Positions 6,363 through 11,479 of a stretch of 13,009 bases of DNA are shown here, piece after piece. Position numbers and translations under genes: made by a program. Numbering within the stretch: position 1 is the first letter of the stretch; each line of letters opens with the position of its first letter. The DNA lies in contig DATAXV010000214.1 in the NCBI GenBank assembly GCA_036272915.1, positions 1-13,009 on the forward strand, in the 5' to 3' direction. The notes under the pieces were generated by a model, which saw only the letters and a list, made by a program, of their open reading frames with translations, was not told the origin of the DNA and searched no databases. This DNA is from DATAXV01 sp036272915. GTDB taxonomy: Bacteria > Chloroflexota > Dormibacteria > Dormibacterales > Dormibacteraceae.

Positions 6363-7032
6363 CGCCGCCCTGCGCGGGTCGGTGGCGTCGATGCTCACGC
6401 GCAACGGCCACCAGCTGACCGCCGTCGCCGACGGCGTCGCCGGCATGCAGGCGCTCCTCGCCGACGGCTTCGACGTGCTTCTGCTCGACATCGGCCTGCC
6501 CTTCGTCGACGGCTGGCGGATCCTCGACAGCCTCCCCGAGCGGAGGTCGCTCTGGGTGATCGTGATCAGCGCCAGGGGCGAGGAGCGGGACAAGGTGCGG
6601 GCGCTCGACCTCGGCGCCGACGACTACCTGGCCAAGCCCTTCGGGGCCGACGAGCTGGTGGCCCGGATCCGCGCCGTCGAGCGCCGCGCCCAGCGCGCCC
6701 CCGGCCCGGCCATGGTCGCGACCGCCGGGGACGTCGTCGTCGACCTCGGCGCGCACACCGTGCTCCGAGGCGGGGCCGAGGTCCGGCTCTCCCCCACCGA
6801 GTACGGCCTCCTCGCCGAGCTGGCCCGGCATCGCGGCGAGGTCGTCGACCATCGGACCCTCCTCAGCGAGGTCTGGGGACCCTCTTACAGCTACCAGCGC
6901 AACTACCTCAGGACCTTCATCCAGCGGCTTCGCTCGAAGCTCGAGCGGGACCCGCGCTCGCCCGGGGTCATCGTCACCGCCGGCAGCCGCGGCTACCGCT
7001 TCGGCGCGCCGCCCGGCAGGGAGGGTGAGTGA
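6334..7032 (+). CDS. kdpE: KdpE-like OmpR-family response regulator
   Basis: This 232-aa regulator would be phosphorylated by the kinase encoded just upstream and activate kdp transcription. The receiver domain has the acidic residues E8/D9/D10, phospho-acceptor D52 (LLLDIGLP), S79 and K101 in AKPFG. The C-terminal winged helix (about 130-225) contains LSPTEYGLLAEL and the KdpE-like block of EVWG, YLRTFIQRLRSKLERDP and GSRGYRF. The ATG at 6334 has GGAGGA 5 nt upstream (6323-6328) and lies inside the end of the kinase gene, so translation is tightly coupled. The KdpE name rests on this motif block and on the kdpABC genes nearby. The kdpABC operon lies downstream in the opposite orientation. 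Confidence 0.88.
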   Translation: MSRILLIEDDAALRGSVASMLTRNGHQLTAVADGVAGMQALLADGFDVLLLDIGLPFVDGWRILDSLPERRSLWVIVISARGEERDKVRALDLGADDYLAKPFGADELVARIRAVERRAQRAPGPAMVATAGDVVVDLGAHTVLRGGAEVRLSPTEYGLLAELARHRGEVVDHRTLLSEVWGPSYSYQRNYLRTFIQRLRSKLERDPRSPGVIVTAGSRGYRFGAPPGREGE

Positions 7033-7076
7033 CGGCCCGTGGCCCTCGGCGGAAGCGGATCGACGGTAGAGTCGAG

Positions 7077-7100
7077 GCCGGGGCGGCCGACCGCCCCGGC
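7077..7100 (+). terminator. Perfect 10-bp stem-loop after kdpE
   Basis: GCCGGGGCGG (7077-7086) and its exact complement (7091-7100) enclose the tetraloop CCGA. The stem begins 44 nt after the kdpE stop. No T-run follows (the next bases are GACCGGGTGG), so it is not a textbook intrinsic terminator. It could be a rho-assisted terminator, an mRNA-stabilising 3' end, or part of a leader controlling the sensor-domain gene that starts at 7175, since a Shine-Dalgarno-like GGAG (7109-7112) lies only 9 nt past the stem. Confidence 0.45.
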
Positions 7101-7121
7101 GACCGGGTGGAGACGCGAACG

Positions 7122-7178
7122 ATGACGCCAGGAACCGGATCAGGAGTTCCGACCGGGGCCCTGGGGAGGCGGCGGTGA
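7122..7178 (+). CDS. Possible 18-codon leader ORF overlapping the KdpD sensor gene
   Basis: ATG at 7122 is preceded by GGAG with a 9-nt spacer (7109-7112) and reads MTPGTGSGVPTGALGRRR before a TGA at 7176-7178. That stop overlaps the GTG start of the next gene (7175-7177) as GTGA, the same coupling pattern used by the other operon genes here. It lies just after the 10-bp hairpin. Against it, six of 18 codons end in A or T, far more than in the neighbouring genes, and the peptide resembles no family I know. If real it is more likely a translational-coupling device than a functional peptide. Confidence 0.35.
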   Translation: MTPGTGSGVPTGALGRRR

Positions 7179-8296
7179 ACCGAGAGGAGGAGTCCCGGCC
7201 CGATCCCCGCGAGCTGCTGCGCCAGCTCGGTGAAGGGGTCAGGCGAAGGGCCGTGCTCCGCGTCTACCTCGAGTACGCCACCGGCTGCGGGGGGACCTGG
7301 GCGATGCTCGACGAGGCGCGGCGCCGCGCCGAGCGCGGCACCGACGTCGTGGTCGCCGCCTACCGGCTGCACCATGACCCGGAGGAGGCGCTGCACGGCC
7401 TCGAGGTCCTGGGCGGGCGCGGTGCCGGACGGGAGCGCTCGCTGGACCTGGACCGCCTTCTCGCCCGCAACCCGACCGTGGTCTGCGTCGACGACCTGAG
7501 CGCCGTGGACACCAGGGGCGGCTCGCTCCAGGCGGCGGTCCAGGAGCTGCTCCGGGCCGGGATCACGGTGCTGGCGACGATGCACCTCCTCTCCATCCGC
7601 GACTTCGCCGCCGCACTCAGGGAGGCGGCTCGCTGGCCGGCCTCGCGGCCGCTGGTCGACGACGCGGTGATCACCGAGATCGATGAGCTGGAGCTGGTCG
7701 ACCTGCCCCCTCAGGACCTGATCGAGCGGATCCGGGGCAGAGGCGTGCTGGCCCCGGCCGATCTGGCCCGGGCGCTGCAGGGCGAGCTGCGGCCGCAGCT
7801 GCTCCCGACCCTCCGCGAGGCCGCCTTCCGGCTCATCGCCCAGCATGCCGACCGGGACCTCGACCTGCACCTGCAGGAGAGCGGCGTCTCCTCGTCGGCC
7901 TGGGAGCCGAGGGGCCCGGTCGTCCTCTGCCTGCCCATCGCGCGCGGGCTCGAGGAACGGATCCGCTGGGCCTCGGTCCACGCCGCCAGCCGCGACGCCG
8001 GCTTCGCCGTGGTCACCGTCCGACGGGGCCGCCTGAGCGACGGGGAGAAGACCTGGATGGGTCGCTACGCCACACTCACCCACCAGCTCGGCGGCGACTT
8101 CCAGACCCTCTACGGGCGCGACGTGGCCTCCACCCTTGCCGACTACATCCGCCGGACCATGGCCACCGAGGTCATCCTCGGCCACCGCCGGCACCGGCGC
8201 TGGCGGCCCTGGGACACGACCAGCCAGTTGATCCGACGGCTCTCCGGCGTGGACGTCCACATCCTGCGCGGCGCGGAGCCGGCACCCACCGCCTGA
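7175..8296 (+). CDS. Stand-alone KdpD N-terminal sensor domain plus USP domain, degenerate
   Basis: This 373-aa soluble protein corresponds to the cytoplasmic N-terminal part of KdpD. Residues about 25-232 follow the KdpD sensor domain: LRVYLEYATGCGGTWAMLDEA aligns with the usual YLGAAPGVGKTYAMLEEA, RGTDVVV is kept, VVCVDDL stands at the Walker B site, and ELELVDLPPQDLIERI matches the usual VELVDITPEALRRRL. Residues about 245-365 are a KdpD-type USP domain ending in EVILGHRRHRRW and LSGVDVHIL. The Walker A lysine is Gly40 (codon 7292-7294), and the usual HTN after Walker B and NIQHLESLND block are absent. No transmembrane segment or kinase domain is present. The GTG at 7175 has GGAGG 5 nt upstream. 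Gene order after kdpE suggests it acts with the kinase half encoded at 5172-6362 as a split KdpD. ATP binding is doubtful. Confidence 0.85.
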   Translation: MNREEESRPDPRELLRQLGEGVRRRAVLRVYLEYATGCGGTWAMLDEARRRAERGTDVVVAAYRLHHDPEEALHGLEVLGGRGAGRERSLDLDRLLARNPTVVCVDDLSAVDTRGGSLQAAVQELLRAGITVLATMHLLSIRDFAAALREAARWPASRPLVDDAVITEIDELELVDLPPQDLIERIRGRGVLAPADLARALQGELRPQLLPTLREAAFRLIAQHADRDLDLHLQESGVSSSAWEPRGPVVLCLPIARGLEERIRWASVHAASRDAGFAVVTVRRGRLSDGEKTWMGRYATLTHQLGGDFQTLYGRDVASTLADYIRRTMATEVILGHRRHRRWRPWDTTSQLIRRLSGVDVHILRGAEPAPTA

Positions 8297-8297
8297 T

Positions 8298-8310
8298 CCC
8301 GCTCAGCGGG
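8298..8310 (+). terminator. Small stem-loop just after the sensor-domain gene
   Basis: CCCGCTCAGCGGG forms a 5-bp GC stem with a TCA loop, starting one base after the TGA. A C-rich stretch follows rather than a T-run. It is short, so a terminator role for the plus-strand operon is only possible. Confidence 0.3.
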
Positions 8311-8571
8311 CCGCCCCCAACCCCGTCGAGTGGGTGGCTGAGGGAGGTTCGCTCACCCCCTTCGAACGGCCGTCGGGCCCACGTGCGAGCCCGCTCATCT
8401 CGTCCTCAACAGGACGTGGCGCCGGGGATCCCAGTAGCGCCGAAACCGTCGGCGGCTCTCGGCGGAAGGATGATCTCTGGAGCCCACCGTCCGTGCCGCC
8501 TGTCGTCAGCGGCGTCCGGCACGTCGCGACCGGGCCGTGGTACCGAGCCTGTGACAGTCCCTTTCACGACT

Positions 8572-8622
8572 CACCTCTGTGAACACGAGGTGCAGCTCAC
8601 CTCTCCCTCCACTGTAGGAGGG
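8572..8622. repeat. Two adjacent inverted repeats
   Basis: The first is CACCTC (8572-8577) with GAGGTG (8587-8592), and the inner bases GT and AC can extend the stem around GAAC with one bulged T. The second is CCCTCC (8605-8610) with GGAGGG (8617-8622) around the loop ACTGTA. The pair lies 13 nt apart in the gene-free stretch, so a structured RNA or tandem protein-binding sites are both possible. Neither is followed by a T-run on either strand. Confidence 0.4.
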
Positions 8623-8749
8623 GCTCCATCAACAAACGCCCAGTGACTGTGTGTGGGCGGCGCTGTGTGGGGCGTGCCTGGCTCTGTGCCTGAGGGACGG
8701 ACGCTTCTGTGGACGCGAATGCTCGGAGCAGTCCCGTTCGCCCGGTCGT

Positions 8750-8779
8750 GGGGCGGCGGCCGTCGTCGGCCACCGCCCC
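8750..8779 (-). terminator. Likely terminator hairpin of the kdpABC operon
   Basis: GGGGCGG (8750-8756) pairs with CCGCCCC (8773-8779); after one C/A mismatch, GGCCG (8758-8762) pairs with CGGCC (8767-8771) around the loop TCGT. This is a 12-bp GC-rich stem with one mismatch. On the minus strand it begins 13 nt after the kdpC stop, the expected place for an operon terminator. No U-tract follows, as is common in high-GC bacteria. Confidence 0.55.
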
Positions 8780-8792
8780 AACCACTACCCCC

Positions 8793-9401
8793 TTAGCGCG
8801 CGGCCCCCTGATCCAGGGCCAGATTGAGCGCCAGAACGTTCACATAGGGTTCGCCAAAGACGCCGAGGATACGACCCTGAACCAGGCTATCGACCAGAGT
8901 CCTGACCTTTGCCGAGTCGAGCCCCCTGGCCTTGGCCACGCGGTCGACCTGGATGAGCGCGGCCGCCTCCGAGATGTCGGGGTCGAACCCGCTGAAGTCG
9001 GTGGTGACCAGATCCACGGGTACCGTCGAGTTGGGGCCGAGCCCGTCCTGCTTGCGGATCTGCTTGACCTGGGCGGCGACCCGCTGGATCAGGGCGGCGT
9101 TGTTTGGCCCCAGGTTGCTGCCGGCCGAGTTGGCGGCGTTGTAGGGCTGCGGCTTATCGGTGGTGGCGTTCTCGGTCGCCGAGGGCCGGCCCTGGAAATA
9201 CCGCGGACTGGTGAACTCCTGCCCGATCAGAGAGGAGCCGACGACCTGGCCGTTGTGCGTGATCAGGCTGCCGTTGGCCTGGTTGTGGAACACGCCCTGG
9301 GCGAAGCCGGTCATGACCAGCCCGTAGACCAGGCTCATGGCGCCGAAGACGAGGGTCAGCCGGATGGCCCGGACCAGCTCCTTTGGGAGTGACGCGATCA
9401 T
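8793..9401 (-). CDS. kdpC: K+-transporting ATPase subunit KdpC
   Basis: This 202-aa subunit of the KdpFABC complex has a single N-terminal membrane span and a periplasmic domain; KdpC binds KdpA/KdpB and is needed for high-affinity transport. The span is about residues 13-36. Family motifs follow: GSSLIGQEF, YFQGRPSAT, SAGSNLGPNN, VPVDLVTTDFSGFDPDIS, QVDRVAKARGL, LGVFGEPYVNVLALNLALDQ. The usual GSGLDPHIS block reads FSGFDPDIS here, so the common His is Asp. The ATG at 9401 has AGGAG 11 nt upstream, and this Shine-Dalgarno abuts the kdpB stop. It lies 17 nt after kdpB and is the last gene of the operon. Confidence 0.96.
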   Translation of the reverse strand: MIASLPKELVRAIRLTLVFGAMSLVYGLVMTGFAQGVFHNQANGSLITHNGQVVGSSLIGQEFTSPRYFQGRPSATENATTDKPQPYNAANSAGSNLGPNNAALIQRVAAQVKQIRKQDGLGPNSTVPVDLVTTDFSGFDPDISEAAALIQVDRVAKARGLDSAKVRTLVDSLVQGRILGVFGEPYVNVLALNLALDQGAAR

Positions 9402-9418
9402 CTGAACTTTGGCTCCTT

Positions 9419-11470
9419 TCAGGCCAGGTGCAGCGCTGTCAGGATCAGGTCGATCGCCTTGATCCCGATGAAGGGCGCGATGATGCCGCCGACGCCGTAG
9501 ATCAGCAGGTTGCGGCGGAGCAGCGCGGCGGCTCCGATGGGACGGTACTTGACGCCGCGCAGGGCCAGCGGGATGAGGAAGACGATGATCAGGGCGTTGA
9601 AGATGACGGCGGAGAGGATGGCGCTGTCCGGGTCGTGCAGCCTCATGACATTGAGGGCGCCCAGCGCGGGGATGGCGGCCAGGAAGATGGCCGGGATGAT
9701 GGCGAAGTACTTGGCAACGTCGTTGGCGATGCTGAAGGTGGTCAGCGCGCCGCGGGTGATCAGCATCTGCTTCCCCGCCTCGACGATCTCGATCAGCTTG
9801 GTCGGATCGCTGTCGAGGTCGATCAGGTTGCCGGCCTCCTTGGCCGCCTGGGTGCCGCTGTTCATGGCCACGGCGACGTCGGCCTGAGCCAGCGCCGGGG
9901 CGTCGTTGGTGCCGTCGCCGGTCATCGCCACCATGCGGCCGTCGGTCTGCTCGTGGCGGATCAGATCCAGCTTGTGCTCAGGAGTGGCCTCGGCGAGGAA
10001 GTCGTCGACGCCCGCCTCCTTGGCGATGGCGGCGGCGGTGAGGGGGTTGTCGCCGGTGATCATGACCGTCCGCAGGCCCATCTTCCGGAGCTCGGAGAAG
10101 CGCTGGCTGATATTGGGCTTGACGATGTCCTTGAGGTGGATCGTGCCCAGCACGTGACCCTTCTCGGCCACGACCAGGGGCGTCCCCCCGGAGCGGGAGA
10201 TGCCCTCCACCCGCCCGCGCACCTCGGGCGCGAGCGCCTCGCCGGTCCAGCCGGCGACGCTCTCGGCGGCGCCCTTGCGGATGCTGCGGCCGCTCCAGTC
10301 GACCCCGCTCATCCGTGTCGTCGCCGAGAAGGGCACGAACTCCATGTCCTTCTGATCACCGTTCTGGTGGTTGCCGAAGCGCTCGGCCAGGGCAACGATG
10401 GAGCGGCCCTCGGGGGTCTCATCGGAGAGGCTGGCCAGGGAGGCCGCCTCGACCAGCTTCTCCATCGACACGCCAGGGGCGGGCAGGAACTCCGCGGCCT
10501 GCCGGTTGCCGAAGGTGATGGTGCCGGTCTTGTCGAGGAGCAGGGTGTCGACGTCGCCCGCGGCCTCGACGGCGCGTCCGGAGAGGGCGACCACGTTCCG
10601 CTGCAGCAGCCGGTCGATGCCGGCGATGCCGATGGCGGAGAGCAGGGCGCCGATCGTGGTCGGGATGAGACACACGAGCAGCGCGATCAGGACAGTGATG
10701 CTGACGGTGGTGCCCGCGTACATCGCGAAGGGCTCGAGCGTGACCACCGCGATCATGAAGATGATCGTCAGCGCGGCGAGCAGGATGTTGAGCGCGATCT
10801 CGTTCGGCGTCTTCCGACGGGACGCGCTCTCGACCAGCCCGATCATGCGGTCGAGGAAGGTCTCGCCGGGGTTGGCCGTGATCTCGATCAGGACCCGGTC
10901 GGAGAGCACCCTGGTGCCGCCGGTGACCGAGCTGCGGTCGCCGCCCGCCTCCCGGATGACGGGGGCGGACTCACCGGTTATGGCCGACTCGTCGACCGAG
11001 GCGATGCCCTCGATGACGGTGCCGTCACCGGGGATCAGGTCGCCCGCCTCGCAGACGACGACATCTCCCTGACGGAGCACGGTGGCGGCCACCGGCTCCT
11101 CCTCCGAGCCGTCCTTCAGCCGCCGTGCCACGGTCTCCGACCGGGTCCGGCGCAGGCTGGCCGCCTGGGCCTTGCCACGGCCCTCGGCGACCGCCTCGGC
11201 CAGGTTGGCGAAGAGGACGGTGAACCACAACCAGAGCGTGACCTGGCCGACGAAGAGCTCGGTCGATCCCGAGGCATGCTGGAAGAGGCCGCCGAGAAAG
11301 ATGATGGTGGTGATCACCGATCCCACCTCGACGACGAACATCACCGGGTTGCGTGCCTGCCACCGCGGGTCGAGCTTCTTGAAGCACTCGAGGATCGCCG
11401 GGAGCAGGATCTCCCGTTCGGCCAGGCTGCTCCTGGACCGGCGGCGGACGGGGGTCTTCTCTGGGTTCAT
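9419..11470 (-). CDS. kdpB: K+-transporting P-type ATPase subunit KdpB
   Basis: KdpB is the ATP-hydrolysing subunit of KdpFABC in the inner membrane; it forms an aspartyl-phosphate intermediate to drive K+ uptake by KdpA. With the ATG at 11470 it is 683 aa, normal for the family. Visible are DPRWQARNPVMFVVEVGS in the N-terminal region, the actuator TGES (about 165-168, whose Ser is the inhibitory phosphorylation site in E. coli KdpB), and the membrane motif CLIPTTIGALLSAIG. The phosphorylation motif is DKTGTIT with Asp near 313. Also present are the nucleotide-domain segments FSATTRMSGVD and KGA, the hinge MITGDNPLTA, and MTGDGTNDAPALAQADVAVAM. A GTG at 11479, directly after the kdpA TGA, would add three residues; the ATG is preferred but the choice is not certain. 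All catalytic residues are intact. Confidence 0.96.
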   Translation of the reverse strand: MNPEKTPVRRRSRSSLAEREILLPAILECFKKLDPRWQARNPVMFVVEVGSVITTIIFLGGLFQHASGSTELFVGQVTLWLWFTVLFANLAEAVAEGRGKAQAASLRRTRSETVARRLKDGSEEEPVAATVLRQGDVVVCEAGDLIPGDGTVIEGIASVDESAITGESAPVIREAGGDRSSVTGGTRVLSDRVLIEITANPGETFLDRMIGLVESASRRKTPNEIALNILLAALTIIFMIAVVTLEPFAMYAGTTVSITVLIALLVCLIPTTIGALLSAIGIAGIDRLLQRNVVALSGRAVEAAGDVDTLLLDKTGTITFGNRQAAEFLPAPGVSMEKLVEAASLASLSDETPEGRSIVALAERFGNHQNGDQKDMEFVPFSATTRMSGVDWSGRSIRKGAAESVAGWTGEALAPEVRGRVEGISRSGGTPLVVAEKGHVLGTIHLKDIVKPNISQRFSELRKMGLRTVMITGDNPLTAAAIAKEAGVDDFLAEATPEHKLDLIRHEQTDGRMVAMTGDGTNDAPALAQADVAVAMNSGTQAAKEAGNLIDLDSDPTKLIEIVEAGKQMLITRGALTTFSIANDVAKYFAIIPAIFLAAIPALGALNVMRLHDPDSAILSAVIFNALIIVFLIPLALRGVKYRPIGAAALLRRNLLIYGVGGIIAPFIGIKAIDLILTALHLA

Positions 11471-11479
11471 CGATCTCAC

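Larger units (their letters stand above)
8297..8792. other. Non-coding convergent region with several hairpins
   Basis: These 496 bp separate the ends of the plus-strand KdpD/E genes and the minus-strand kdpABC genes. Short open frames exist but have no Shine-Dalgarno, family similarity or coding character. The region holds stem-loops near both ends and in the middle, described separately. It also holds two 9-bp palindromes with a central G, CTGTGACAG (8549-8557) and CAGTGACTG (8641-8649). Six copies of CTGTG occur on the plus strand (starting at 8549, 8577, 8647, 8663, 8684 and 8707). GC content looks lower around 8545-8640 than in the genes. No tRNA, rRNA or CRISPR pattern was seen. It may be long 3' ends, an unrecognised small RNA, or a decayed insert. 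Confidence 0.55.

Noticed and set aside
5133..6593. 486-codon open frame on the minus strand opposite the KdpD-like kinase and KdpE
   Set aside because: Same kind of shadow: repetitive Gly/Asp/Val/Glu composition, no domain, and it lies opposite well-supported genes.
6974..8260. 428-codon open frame on the minus strand opposite the KdpD sensor-domain gene
   Set aside because: Low-complexity translation with no recognisable motif; the plus strand aligns with KdpD along its full length.
8334..8582. 82-codon plus-strand open frame in the gap after the sensor gene
   Set aside because: GTG start with no upstream Shine-Dalgarno, Pro/Ser/Arg-rich translation, no similarity recognised, and it overlaps predicted stems.
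8297..8792. A c-di-AMP (ydaO-type) riboswitch in the gap beside the kdp genes
   Set aside because: The gap lies between the 3' ends of convergent genes, so no downstream gene could be controlled, and I could not see the conserved core. If one exists it should lie upstream of kdpA, outside the window.
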